A DNA stretch of 64,000 bases from Sarcophilus harrisii (GCF_902635505.1 NC_045427.1:197840422-197904421); one strand, 5' to 3'; shown: positions 35,401 through 50,400, numbered from the stretch's first letter. Translations and numbers: made by a program. Notes: generated from the letters alone by a model not told the origin.

Positions 35401-38400
35401 TGAGTCACTTAAAACAGAATAAAATGGATCTTTACTAATTACTGAGTTAACTTAATTAATTTCAGTTTAAATGTATAAATAGAACCCAATTCTTTTTTGC
35501 TATCTACCTTAATCCAACTAATTACACAATTGCTAGAAATAAGTATAAATTGCTGGAGGGTGATGACCTTAATAAGGGAAATTGTGATAGTTTGTCAACC
35601 TAATGTTCCCAACCCAGTTAATTCTTAACAATTGTTCCAATAACATTTCTTCTCTCCCCTCCCTACTTTTTTATTACAGCTTTAACTGCCTATACATATC
35701 TGACAATCTTTGATCTTTTCAGGTAGGTTTTAAAAAATCATATTCTTATTCTTATAGAATTACTTTTCATTAAAAGACTGAAGAGATTTTTCCTTTTCAG
35801 AAAAGGAAAGTGGGTTTTGAAGTATAATCACCTACAGATTCTGCTGCTAGGCATATGCCCCCAAAGAGGTTCATGATATTTTACACCAAAATATTTATAG
35901 CAGCACTTTTTCCATTAGTAAAGAATTAGGGATGGGGTGAAAGAAGGGAAAGAGTAAGTGCTTATTACTTGAAGAATGACTTAACAAATTGTAGTGCATG
36001 AATGTGATAGACTATTATTGTGTGCTATAAGAAATAAATATAATAAATACAGAGGATCATGAAAAGACATATAACTAAGGTAAAGTGAAGTAGACACAAC
36101 TAGTGAAACAATACACAATGATCACAACTATGTAAATGGAAAGAACACCACCCCAAAACTGATTGCTGTGAAATTATAATGACCACACTTGGCCCAAAAA
36201 TCAACTTATATGAAGTCACCTCTTTCCATTCTTTGCAGAGTTAGGGGATTGTGGGTAGGGAACGCTGAAGAGGTCAAGCTTTTTAAGCATGTTAGTTACA
36301 GTAATTTTGTTAAAAAACATTTTTACCTCCCTTTGGTACAAAAAAAAAATCTCTTGGAAGAGAAAATGACTTAAAACCAAAAATCATTTAAAAATATTAT
36401 TAAAAAGAAGTCTTCTGGGTGAAATAATCTTTGTTTTAAAAGTTAAATAGGAAAGAAATAAAAGTTTTAACTTGCAAAGGAATTTTTCAAAATTCCTTTA
36501 AAAACCTTTGCTAAGAAGTATCTCTGAGAGAAGAAACTTATTTTTAACTTCAACAGATTCCGTAAATATTTGTCAAATATTTACCAAGAGCAAATCACAA
36601 TACCAGGTACATGTCGGGGCATGAGGTGTGTAGAGAGAATATAAAAACAAATTTTAAAAGATCCCTATTCTTAGGAACTTTGTAGTTTAATAGGAGAGAT
36701 AGATACATCCAAACTTGGACTGAAAGCTTATTAAATTATCTGAAAATTAAAATATAAGCAATGCTTAAGTTACGAGAAAGAATAGCTATAGTGCCCTAAA
36801 AATGTAGCAATATCCTTGGGGGGAAAATGGAATGGCAATATAAAGCAACTCATTAAAGAAAGTGTCACTTTAATTATGATGATCTAACGGAATAGTGTCA
36901 GGTCTCCAGGTTAGTAACTTTAAATGGGTCATTTGTAAAAGAGGAATCACAACCAGTAAACAAACATTTAGGAAAATATTCGTTTTTTACTGAAAACTAA
37001 TAAATAATTGAAATAATTATAGCAATAAGTAATAAATTGATTAATTAATATTTAGATTTTGTTATCAAAGAACTCTGTGGAACTCAGCAGGGTTGGGGAG
37101 TAAGCCCTGAGAAGCTGCTGTTGCCCATTGCTTCCCCTTGCAAGCTGGTTCAGCTACTGTGTCACAACCAGAGCTATTTTAGAATGAGAGATGTTATTTA
37201 CCCTTAATCATAGAAATATAATGTCATACATTCGAGATACTGCTATCATCACCTACATTAATTTTTAAGATCTCTCTCTCTTTCCCTCTGCTATCCAGAA
37301 AGCCAGCCATTTGTCCTTCTAGCAAAAGAAAAAAAATTCAAAACTAATACAGTTGTCTGCCTCATAGTATATGCATTATTACATAAGAAATATACACTCC
37401 TTCCTGCCCTGCAGTCCCATAGGAGGAAGGAGAGATACTTTTTCTCAACATTTCTTCAGGGCCAGGCTTGTTTTCACTTGGTTTCATTGTTTAAATAATT
37501 CTTTGAATTTAGAGTATTTGTTTTCCTGGTTCTACTGATTTCACTTGTTAGTTCATATACATCTTTCCATGTTGCTGTAAATTTTTCATATACATTTTTA
37601 TGGTTCAGCAAAAATCCATAATATTTTATTGTATCTACATATCACAATTTGCTTAGTCATTTCCCAATTACTAGACACATACTTTATTTCTCATTCTTTG
37701 TTGGAAAGAACAAAAATTGATATTATTTTATATATAGGAAAGGTCTTTCCTTTGGATATTTGACTTTATGTATTTATCTAGCAGTGGGATCTTTGGGTCA
37801 AAGGTATAGATAAATTAGTCATTTCTTTTTTGCATAGTTCCAAATTATTTAGATAGGACTAATTCATAACTTCACCAATATTGTGTTAGCGTTCCTGACT
37901 CCCTGCCAACCTTTGATCACCAGCACTGATTATTTCTATTTTTTTTATCAATTTTGACAATTTGCTGACAAGTTGCTTTATTTGCATTTTCTTATTAGTA
38001 ATTTGAAGCATTTCTTGAAGTAATTATAAGAAACGTGTGCTCTTTTTGTGCATGTGAATTATCATATCTTTTGACTATTTAATCTTTAGTCAATAAGTAT
38101 TGGTCTTATACATTTGTGTTAATTCTCTATTTATTTTGACTATCAGATCTTTGTCAGAGATATTTGATACAAAAATAGCCTAACAAAATAAAATCTAAAA
38201 AATGTTTTTCATCCCCCTTTGATTTTGTCAGTAGTTTATTACTAATAATTTAATTGAAAAGAAAAGAGACCGATTTTTATAAAGAGATAGATATGTTCTT
38301 TTTGCTAGTGTGAAGAAAATTGAAATAAACCACAAATCCCAACATTGAGAAAATAATTACATTGACTTTGGCACGCCAATTCAGTGGAATATTATGTTGC

Positions 38401-41400
38401 CATAAAACATGACAAAAACAAAGCTTTTATAGAAATAAGAAAATATTGGTAGTGCAAGGTAAAAAAAAAAAATAGGAACGTTGTACTTATGCTGAATACA
38501 AGTACATAGCACGCTAAATAAATTATTCACACTGTCCCTGAAGGTATGAAAAATGTATCCAATTTAAAAATACATCCATTAGTAATGAATATGTAGTTTA
38601 TAATTTACCTAACTAGAACTCAAGAAAGCCAGTATAAATCCATCAAAAACAGTCAAAACATCAACATATATTGGAGGAAGGTCAATAGTAATTTAAACAG
38701 GTAGGTGATGGAGTGGATAGAACATTGGCCCAAGAATCAGGAAAACTTACTTCCAGGGGCAGCTATGTGGTGTAGTGATAGAGCACCGGCCCTGAAGTCA
38801 GGAAGAATTGGGTTCAAATTTGATCTCAGACACTTAACATTTCCTAGCTGTATAACCCTGGGCAAGTCACTTAACTCCAGTTGCCTCAGCAAAAAACAAA
38901 CCAAAAAACCAATTTACTTCCAGAGTTTAAATACAGTCTCAGACATTTAACTAGCATTGTGACCCTAGACAAGTCATTAATCTTGTTTATCTCAGTTCCT
39001 CATCTGTCAGATGAGCAGAAGGAATAATAAACCACTCCAGTATCTTTACAAAGAAAATCTCAAATGGGGATATGAAGAATCAGATAGTTAAATTCTTTTT
39101 GCTAAAAAAAGCTAATTAGAATAGATAAAGTAGTTCTCAACCAAAAACAAATTTTGGCCAGAGTACATACTATTCATTCAAAGCATCATTAGAGGAACTA
39201 ATATGTTTTTCTATACCTTTTAAAATATCTCTTTGAAAATAATATTTGTTCCATGTATTTAGCAGTCTTTTTTTGGCCCAATCTGGTAGTTGATTCATAC
39301 GCATTTCTGGTTTACTGAGGAATTCTGATTATTTTGATGTTGAATAAAAATTATTGCATATCCTATTGTTGAAGAGGCTGCAGTTTTTTTGCTATTCCTC
39401 AAATTCCAAGTCCTTTATGTTTCTTCAGTATCTGATATCACAAGGTGATTGATGAATTCCTACATACTTTCCATAGGAACTTATTACAAAAATTTCCATT
39501 ATACCAGAATAAAATATTGTTTTTCTCCTCCCAAGATCCAGTTGCAATTTCCTTGGCAATTTTTTTGCTATTCCTCAAATTCCAAGTCCTTTATGTTTCT
39601 TCAGTATCTGATATCACAAGGTGATTGATGAATTCCTACATACTTTCCATAGGAACTTATTACAAAAATGTCCATTATACCAGAATAAAACATTGTTTTT
39701 CTCCTCCCAAGATCCAGTTGCAAATTCCTTGGCAAGCTACAGTCTTTTTTTGGGAGTGCTACTTTCAATGGGCTTTGCTGAATCATAATAATAAATAAAA
39801 ATCCTCTTTTTGAACATAGTCTTTCGTTACCTCCCCTGGCCCCTTTTTACATTTCTTACATCTTACTCAGATCCAGTGACATTGGCCTATTGGCCATTCC
39901 TCCAACAAAATACTCCATCTCCAACTCTGGACATTTTCACTGGCTATCTATCCTCCAGGTTTGAAATTTTCTCCTTATTTCTACCTCTGGGCTTCCTTCA
40001 GGTCTCAACTAAAAATCTTACCTTTCTACAGGAAACCTTTCCTGATCCATCTTAAGTATAGTGTCTTACCTGATCAGTTCTAGTTTATTCTCTATGAAGT
40101 TTGTTTTTACCTCTGCATATTGTCTCTTCCTTTAGATTGTGAACTCCATGAGCGCAGAAATTGTTTTTTTTTTTACCTTTTTTTTGTATCCCCAATAGTT
40201 AGTATACGGTGCTTAACACATGACAGATGCTTACTAAATGTTTATTGACTTTCTAGGACATAAACTCATTCTCTATTGAGATGAGACATTTTCTTTCCTC
40301 CTCTATTCTGTCAGACCCAGTCACTCAAAGAAAATTTTTGCCAAGAATTTGGTTGAAGGATAAGAATCAGGCAGTTGGCGGTCAGAAGAAAGAAAACAAA
40401 AATAGAAGGGAAAACAGAAATAGTAGGAAAAAGGTATAAGAAAATGGGTGAGACTCTAAAGGGGAAGGGCTGCTTGAGGCAAGTGGTGCTCATTAGTAAA
40501 ATACTGGGGAGAAGGGAAAGGGAAAAAGGAAAGAGAAAAATATAATTTGGGGTCAATGAGATGTCAGGAAATACAGAATTAGTAGTTTTAACCATAAATG
40601 TGAATGGGGTGAACTCTCCTATAAAGCATAAGTGGATAGCAGACTGGATTAAAAGCCAGAATTCTACAATATATTGTTTACAAGAAACACATTTAAAGCA
40701 GAGTGATACATACAGAGTAAAGTAGATGGCCCTGGGATTGTTTATGGAACCCTGATATTCTCTGGATAGAACAAATTATGCATGCAATGTATTCTCTACA
40801 CACAATGCTAATATGAATAAGAACACTCATGCTAACTTATTTATTTATTCATTCATTCATTTATTTTGCCGAGGCAATTGGGGTTAAGTGACTCACCCAA
40901 GGTTACACAGCTAGGAAGTGTTAAGTGTTTGAGGCTAGATTTGAACTCAGGTCCTCCTAACTTTAGGGCTGATATTCTATGCACTGCTGCCTAGCTGACC
41001 CCACATGTGCTAACTTTTAAGAATTGTTTTCTTTATTCAGCTTATGAGTAAAAGATATTGTTCTATGTTATTTTTCCATGTTTTAATAATGTGAATGTCA
41101 TTTATGAGGTAAAATGTGGTTTAATTTTTAAAATGGAGTTAAAGATTTAAATATGAGTTTCATTTAAATGACTAAAATATTATCTTGTGAAAATCATGTT
41201 TAGTTTCTCTACAATTTGTCAATAGTTTTTATTCAGTGCTCATCCAATAAAGATCTGAGCACACATTTCAATATAAAATAGTTTATAATCCTATTAGCAG
41301 TACTTATTATTAATTTTCTTTGGGCAATCACAGATATCCTACAGAAACTTGTTAATTCTGAAAGGTGAGTTATTTGTTTTGTAAATGGACATATTTAGCT

Positions 41401-44400
41401 TGAAATAGCTAACTTCTAATTAAATGTGTTTTCATTTTTCACTTCAGTTTAGTGACATGTCTGATAAGCTACTGGGTAATGGTGAGGAAACCAAGCCCAG
41501 TCTATTCATTTGGGTAAGTTTGAATATTTTCTTTCTCTGTGTATTAGTCATAAAATAAACAAATATAATAGGCAGTTTAAAAAGCTGGCTAAATAATTCC
41601 TTGAAGATAAGTATTTTAAGCTTACAGGACTAGGAGGAAAAAATACCTTTTTGATGAAAATAATAGAATGATTTTCCCATGAACATGAAATTATATAAAG
41701 TAAATTACATGAAAAGAATGAAATCTATGTCTTGATCCTGGCCTCTTTGCCTACCTCAATCAAGGTACTTCATCTGTCAGCCTACAGGCATTTTCACTGA
41801 CTCTCATGCCTGCAGTGTCCTTCTTCTTCATCATCTGTATCTCTTGGTTCTTTCAAGTCCATGCTAAAACCCAACTTTCCCAATAAAGCCTTTCTCAATC
41901 TCTCTTATTTCTATTTCCTTCTCTTATTTCCTATTTATCCCAGATAAATTTTGTTTGAACCTAGATTTTGCATGTTATCTCCCCTCATTAGATTATGAAC
42001 TTCTCAAGTGTAGAAACTATCTTTTGTCTTTCTTATATTTTTCAGTGCTTAGCATAATGTCTGGCATACAGCAAGTAAAGCTTAATAAGTGCTTATTGAC
42101 TCACTATTGCTATTGGACAAAAGGTATTGCCTTTTCTAGCAGTGGAAACTATGATGGATCTTCATGTAAGAAGCTTTCCAAATGGTGTGGTAAATGTATC
42201 TTTGGGAGTTAATATAATACAGTATAGCAAAACTCTTGGAATAGTAATTATAATAATAGTGGATTCATACAGAAGTTGAATTTAATCTACTAGCTGTACT
42301 CATAAGTTTCTACTTTAACAAAGTGAGCTCGAAGTAACAAACGAGCATGAAACAATAGGTTAAGCGTTGGCAAAGAAATACTTTATTCAGAACAGGTATT
42401 TAATGGAAGTACAGTAGAGTAGCAGTGTCTTGATATGAGATATCTGTATTGAAATCTACAAAACTGAATAGCAACATGGTAGAGAACATTGGAGTAGTGA
42501 TTTTATAAAAGAGCAACAAAAGCAGTATTGTTATAGAAACATACTATTGGCCTGCCCAACTAGATGGTAAATGTAGATAAGAAAATGTACTTATTACAGA
42601 TCTGACTCAGAAGTTGTGATAGTGATGCAGAATTTCAAGCATCTGGACATCTGCTAGAAGTTTCATTCTGCCAAAAATAAAACATTGGCAAAATATTCCT
42701 TTTTTCTGCATGATTTTAGCTCTTCAGAAGGTAGAGAAAGGTCATCAGAAGGACTTGTACTTCTTGATGCTTATTCTAACCAAAGGGGAATTCAACATTT
42801 ATATAGTACTTACTATGTACCAGGTACTATGGGAGGATTGTGTTGCAAATGCCAAGAAAAGGGAAATTTGGACAGAATTCTGATATTTCCTGATGGAATT
42901 AGAATAGCTTTGGCTCAGTTAAAACTCAAAGGTATTGTCATCTGTTATGGTACCTAGATTTGGTGCCTCTAGAGCATGTATAGATTTAGAGTTGGAAAGG
43001 CTTATAAGAGTCATCTATCTAGTAGATGCAGGTAAATGAGGCCCCAAAATATTGTGATTTGTCTAAGGTGAAACAAATTATAACTGGCAAAACTGAGATA
43101 AGAAGCCAAGTCCTCTGAAAGCAAATTCAGTATTGTTTTCACTGCAACATTTTGCCCATTGTCCCATTAAGGCCAAAATGAACTACTCAATACTTACTGG
43201 GTTTCTGCATTTCCCATTAAAGACTTGTAAGAAAGAACAATCATGATTAAGAAATAAATAAAATTCATGACATATAAGACTATTAAGAAAATACCTAACT
43301 TCTTTTAAGTGAGTTTAGATATTCAGACCTAACTGAAATGATATCTTACACTGTGAAAAAAAATTGAGGGAGGATTTTAGAAACACTTGGTAATTTTTGA
43401 GAAACCATAAAGAATAATAGAGATGCTAGAAGATCAAGGCTGTACAGATTTTCCAAAGGAGGGGAAAATAGATTATGAAGAATGTGATAAATATGATTCT
43501 GAGTGTGATAAAGACATGATTTTAGAAACTACAGATCAACTAATGATAAGTTATTGATGCCCTGCATGGTTGTAAAAACACATTATTATATGTATTGTGA
43601 CTTTTTTATTTTTTATTATAGCATTTTATTTACAAAACATATGCATGGGTAATTTTTCAACACTGATCCTTGCAAAACCTTCTGTTCCTACTTTTCCCTT
43701 CCTTCCCCCCACCCTCTCCCCTCAATGGCAGGTAGTTCATTACATGTTAAATAGGTTAAAATATATATTAAATCCAATATATGTATACATATTTATATAG
43801 TTATCTTGCTGCACAAGAAAGATCTAGAAAGAAAAAAAAAACCTGAGAAGGAAAACAAAAATTCAAGCAAACAGTAACAGAAAGAGTGAAAATGCTATGT
43901 TGTGGTCCACACTCAGTTCCCATAGTTCTCTCTCTGGGTGTAGATGGCTCTTTTCATTACTGGACAATTGGAACTGGTTTGAATCATCTCATTGTTGAAG
44001 AGAGCCACGTCCATCAGAATTGATCATCGTATTGTTTTGTTGTTGCTGTGTATAATGATCTCCTGGTTCTGCTCATTTCACTTAGTATCAGTCTCTCCAG
44101 GCCTCTCTGAAATCATCCTATTGGTCATTTACAGAACAATAATATTCCATAACATTTATGTACCATAATTTATTCAGCTATTCTCCAATTGATGGGCATC
44201 CATTCAGTTCCCAGTTTTTTGCCACTATAAATAGAGCTGCCACAAACATTTTTGCACATGTGAGTCCCTTTTCCTCCTTTAAGATCTCTTTGGGATATAA
44301 GCCCAATAAAAATACTACTGGGTCAAAGGGTATGCACAGTTTGATAACTTTTTGGGCATAGTTCCAAATTACTCTCCAGAATGGTTTGGATTCATTCACA

Positions 44401-47400
44401 GTTCCACCAACAATGTATCAGTGTCCCAGTTTTCCCACATCCCGTCCAACATTTGTCATTATCTTTTCCTGTCATCTTAGCCAATCTGAGAGGTGTGTAG
44501 TGGTATCTCAGAGTTATCTTGATTTGCATTTCTTTGATCATTAGTGATTTGGAGCACCTTTTCATAAAGCTAGAAATAGTTTCAATTTCTTCATCTGAAA
44601 ATCGTTTGTTCATATCCTTTGACCATTTATCAATTGGAGAATGGCTTGACTTCTTATAAATTTGTCAGTTCACTGTATATTTTAGAAATGAGGCCTTTTT
44701 CAGAACCTTTGACTGTAAAAATGTTTTCCCAGTTTATAGCTTTTCTTCTAATCTTGTCTGCATTAGTTTTGTTTGTACAAAAACTTTTTAACTTAATATA
44801 ATTAAAATTATCTATTTTGTCATCAGTAATGATCTTTAGTTCTTCTTTGGTCACAGATTCTTTCCTCCTTTACAGGTCTGAGAGATAAACTATCCTTTGT
44901 TCTAATGTAATGTCATTCTTTATACCTAGATCATGAACCCATTTTTGACTGTATCTTGTTATATAGTGTTAAGTGTGGAGCAATGCCTAGTTTCTGCCAT
45001 ACTAGTTTGTATTGTGACTTTTTAAAAGAGTGCCACAGTCACTAATAGAAAATTTGGCTTTGGTTAAGGAGAAATCATGCCAAATTAATTTTCCTCCTTT
45101 TTGATAGGACATAATATATATTGATTTTAGTTAAAAAAAAAAAAAGTTCAAGGATCTCATTCTATCTTTAAAGATACGATGATAAAACATGAAGGAAATA
45201 ATATTACACTTAATGTGGGTTCATAATTAGTTCAACACACCATTCAAAGCCTATTGACTTTTGATTTCATGGTCTACCTGAATGGAAATATTTAGTGTTT
45301 TTGCTTTACGACTATATTCTGTTTTACATTTTCATCAATAACTTGAATGAAGATATGAACAGCACATATTTTTCAAGTGACACGAAGTTAAGATATATAT
45401 CTGGTAATAGACGAAAGGATTGAGATTAAAAGTTAGCTTGATAGATGGGAACACTTGGCTGAAATTCTTAAGATGAAATTTAACACAATGAAATATAAAA
45501 CCTTTCCAGTGTTTGTATATGTATGTATGTTTGTGTGTGTGTGTGTATAATTTTTTTTTGAGATAATTGGGGTTATGTGACTTGCCCAGAGTCACATAGC
45601 TAGTATTCAGTGTCTGAGGTCTGATTTGAACTCAGTTCCTCCTGATTCCAGGGTTTGTGTTCTATCTACTGCAACCAGACAGCTGCCCCAGGGCAAGTAC
45701 TTAACTAGAGACTGGAGAACCATTTGACAAGAATGTTTTAGAAAAGAGATCTATACTGGGTGAAGTAAACCCAGATAGGCTTTAAGGGTTCTTTTTCCCT
45801 ACGATATTATGTGATTGTAAGGTGTGAATTGCCAGTATCAATTCCACTGCAAAAATATTTTTGTTTTTATTTTTTTAACTTATTTTCAATACCAAATTCT
45901 CTCCATCTATCAACCTTCTCCCCCATCCATTGAGAAGGCAAGAAATGCATTACCCATTGTACATATGAAATCATACAAACTATTTTTACATTAACTGTGT
46001 CCTGGGGGGGGGCTGGGGGGAGGCAAGAAGAAGAGGAAAAATAGATGTTTCATTCTATATTTTGGGTTTGTCAATTTTCTGCTGGAGATGAATAGCATTT
46101 TTCATTATGAGTCTTTTTGAATTGTTATGGTTCATTATATTAATCAGAGTAGCTAAGTCTTTCACAGCTGTCTTTTTTTTTTTTGAATACTTGTCAGAAT
46201 TGTATTTTTAAATAACTTTATTTTTCCAAATACATGCAAAAATAATTTTCAACTTTCATCTTTGCAAAACCTTGTTCTGCAAAATTTTCTCCCTCCCTGC
46301 CCTCCTCTCCCCTCCTTTAGACAGTAAGCAATCCAATGTAGGTTAAACCTGTGCAGTTCTTCTATACATAAACATGTTGTATATGAAAAGTCATATCAAA
46401 AGGGAAAAAAAATCCATGATAAAGGAAAAACTAGCAAACAACAACAAAAAGATGAATATGCTATGTTTTGATCCACATTCAATGTCCATAATTCTCTCTC
46501 TGTATGCAAATGGCTCTTTCCATCACAAGTCTGTTGGAATTGCTTTGAATCATCTCATTGTTGAAAAGAGCCAGGTCATTCATAGTTGATCATCACATAA
46601 TGTTGTTGCTTTGCATAAGAGTCTTTTGTTTCTACTCACTTGGCATTACTTCATGTAACTCTTTCTAGGCTTTTCTAAATCAGCCTGCTCATCATTTCTT
46701 ATAGAACATTTTCCAAATGATGGGCATCCACTCAGTTTCCAGTTTCTTGCCACTTCAAAAAGGGCTTTTGTAAACATTTTTGTACATGTGGATCCTTTTC
46801 CCTTTTTTATGATCTTGGGACAAAGACTCAGTAGAGACACTCTTGGATCAAAGGGTATGCACACAGTTGGATCAGTTCACAACTCCTCCAATAATGCATT
46901 AGTGTCCCAGTTTTCCCACATCCCCTCCAACATTTATCATTATCTTTTCAATAAATATCTTTACAATATTGCTATTATTTTCTACATTGTTCTCTTGATT
47001 CTGCTCACTTTGTTTTTCATTAGTTTGTATAAGTATTCCCAGGTTTTTCTGAAACATCCCTTCAACATTTCTAATAGCACAGTATTGTTCCATCATATTC
47101 ATATATCATAACTTGTTCAGCCATTCTCTAGTTGATGGACATGCCCTCTTTTCAATTCTTTGTCGTGACAAAAAGAGCTGCTGTAAATATTTTTATTCAT
47201 TTGGGTCCTTTTCCTTTTTGCTTAATCTCTTTAGTGAATAGAATTTTCAGCAGTAATGCAGAGTTAGAGAGTATACATAGTTTTATAGCCCTCTTGAAAT
47301 AGTTCTGTTGGAGGATTCTGGGAAAATGGCAAAGTAGGCCAGCAAAATTTCAAGCTTTCCAGATTCCCTCCAGAAACAAAACAGATTTGTACCCTGGACA

Positions 47401-50400
47401 AATATAGATGGGTTAAAAACAAAGATGAGGGGAATATATCATGGGATAACCAAAGAAGATCCAAGGAAAGACCCTAGGCTTGGGATTCCCAATGTGAAAT
47501 GCAAATACTTTCAGACTAGATCTGCAGAAACAGCAGGTTGGAGCCCTTAGGGGGTAGCTCGGTTTGGCTGGAGCCTCAGCCCAAACCACAGAAACTTTCA
47601 CTTCCAGGACAGCATAGGTATCTGAGTCCCACAACCAGGCCCAGCTGTGCTTCTGAGGTGGGGCCTTGGGCAAGAAGGAACCAGCACAGCACCTGAGTCC
47701 AGAAGCAGTGGGTCAGGGATGCTGCTGACTGGGGCACTTGTAGGAGGATGCAGCTTTTGGTTTGGGATTCCAATTCAAAGGGGAGAGCTAAAGTGAAACT
47801 AGAAGCACCATCCTCTACCCATTGATTAGAAGTATTCCCACTGGTAGTTCTTGTGAAGATCGCGTATTTTAAAATCAGCAGGAGTCCAGAGTTCAGGTTA
47901 GGGGAAAATCGTCAGTCTTTATTCTCAGTGAAGAAGGATTGGAGGTGGAAGAGAATCGGTGATAGCAATGTGTGCAGCTGAGTCAAGAAAGCTAGATCCG
48001 CAGCCCCACTCAGAGCCAGGAGAATGGGAACCAGGCCCAATCTCTCCCAGCTTTCTTCCTGTTCCTCTCTTGCCTCCACCCACCAAAACGCCATTTCTTG
48101 TACAAACATCAGACTTGACAGAGGTGGGAGGGACCCTTTTTATCCAAAACATGTATAAAAGAGTATAGCCCAATTATTTAGCCTCATGTACTTGGGACCT
48201 AAGTGCATCAACTCAAACTTCAGCCCAACATCTCCCGCTTTTTTTTTTAGAACACAGGTGGTCATGCCATCCCTGGACCTCAGGGAAATCAGAGCCCACA
48301 AGGAGGTGTACAGCCTCCCAACTTCCTCAGAGAAGGAGGGAAAGCAACAAAAGGAGATGATCACAGTCTCCCTGACTTCCCAGAAAAGGCGGTGAAAGCA
48401 CTAAAAGGAGATGATCACCCTCCCTGACATCCAGGAAGGGAGATGAAAAGCACCAAAGAGAAGTGGGGGGTTGTTAGGGTTTCTGAGCTGGGGTCTTATT
48501 ATGCCAAACCCATCAGGGGAGGTTTACACAAGCACATAGTAATAACCAGAGGCTATTGATGACTCCCCCAAGTCAGTGCAGGCCTGGGGGTAACAAACAT
48601 GAATTGTACATGCAAGTAGCGAAACAAAATTATAAATCAACATGGTGTTAAAGATCACAGAAGTCCTAGAAGGAGGGGTAAACAAAGTCACACAACACCT
48701 TCTTCACAGCCAAGAGAGAGTCCAAAAGCAACTACTGTCCATTGTTTCACATGTCGGAACCAAATCCCCTGAGTTTTTGAAGTCCTGCAAAAGTCTTTTT
48801 TATGTGTTAGGGAATCCAATGATTCCAGCAGATGTTAAGTCCTGAAAGCTTTTCATTTAGAATCCAATGACCCTGAGGATTTTTGTCCATGTCCGAGAAT
48901 CCAAAGATTCCTGAGGGTTTTCAGTCCTTTGGGGGCCAAATTGAAGATCCAATTTTAAAATCAGCAGGAGTCCGGAGTTCAGGTTAGGGGAAAAATCGCG
49001 CTTTATTCCCTATGAAGAAGGATCGGAGGTGGAAGAGAATCGAAGCAATGTGTGGAGCTGAGTCAAGAAGCTATGATCCCAGCCACACCCACCAGCAGCC
49101 AGGAAATGGAAACCCAGGCCAATTCCCTCCCAGCTTTCTTCCTTTCCCTCCTTCTGCCTCCCCACCAAAAAATCGAATTTCCACAACACATCAGGACTTA
49201 CAGAGAGGGCAGGGACCATTCTTTATCCAATCATGTATATTAATAGAGTATAGCCCAATTACTATTTAGCCTCATGTACTTGGGACCTAAGTGCATCAAC
49301 TGAAACTTCAGCCCATTACAAGTTCTCATTAAAAAAAAAAAAAAAAATTAACTGGTAAAGAAGAAAGAACTCAACCATAGAAACTTACTATGAAAATAGG
49401 GAAGACAGGAATTCATCTTCAGAGGAGAATAATGAAGTTAAAAAAAAGTCTTAAATAGCTACCTCTTCAAAGAGAAGTTATAGAAGAACTTAAAAATCCA
49501 ATGAGAGAGACTGAGGAAAACTAAAAAATAATTAACAATAAAATCTATCCAAGAAAAACAAGAATATTATGAAAAAAATGTTAACCAACTAGAAAAGGAG
49601 ATACATTCTTAAAGAAAATAAATCTTGAAAATTAGAATTGGGAAGCCACTAAAGTTATAAGAGACCAAGAAATAATGAAAGAAAATATAAAGATTGAAAA
49701 AATAGAGCAAAATTTGAAACATAAGAAAAACAACATATCTGGTGAATAGATCAAGTAAAGAAAGTATAAGAATAATTGGACTACCTGAAAGATGTACCTA
49801 AAAAACAAAACAACACAAAAATGCAAGAAATGATCCAAGAAAATTGTTCTAGACAGAACAAGAAAGAGAAGTAGAAATAGAAAAAAATCCACCGATGACC
49901 ACTTCAAAGCAACCTTTTGTGAAAACACATAGGAATATTATTGCCAAATTTCAAACTCCCAGATCAAAGAAAACATTTTGCAAAGAACAAAGGAAAAAAA
50001 AAATAATTCCAATATACTGGAGCTATAGTTAGAATTGTACAGAACTTAACAGCAGCCACAATAAAAGTGCAGGGCCTAGAATTGTATATACCAATTCAAA
50101 AGAACTAGCTCTGTGGCCAGAAATGTACTATCCAGCAAAATTATCCATAATACTGAATGAAAAAAAAAATGGATAGTCAGTGAACTTAAAGATTTTCAGG
50201 ACTTTGTCTCAACCAAACCTCAACTTAGAAAATTTAACATATAACAACCAATATCAAAGATTAATTTCAAGGACCTTAAGATGAAAAAAATGATTATTTT
50301 ACATGGAAATATATACTATAAGTTTAAGATTGACTTCAGTAATTGAGTAGCTCAAAAGAAAGATAGGTACAAAGTTTGATCTAAAAGCAGAACTGTCTAG

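Larger units (their letters stand above)
47852..49320 (-). mobile_element. Compact ERVK-like retrovirus fossil with two LTRs
   Basis: LTRs at 47852-48230 and 48942-49320 flank only about 0.7 kb of internal sequence. A perfect 6-bp duplication agttct (47846-47851 and 49321-49326) fits class II integration. In the - orientation a purine-rich tract (run of A then gcgggaga) sits right before the 3' LTR. The internal part shares a segment with the ERV at 7363 ('ttgaagtcctgca', 'tgtccat(c/t)(a/g)tttca') and has degenerate tandem repeats. It is strongly deleted and clearly non-functional; the LTRs have diverged noticeably. Confidence 0.88.

Noticed and set aside
47413-49269. Cluster of short open frames in 47.4-49.3 kb
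   Set aside because: They fall in the HAL1 5' UTR and in the LTRs and internal part of the compact ERV, and the same frames recur in the repeated LTRs.
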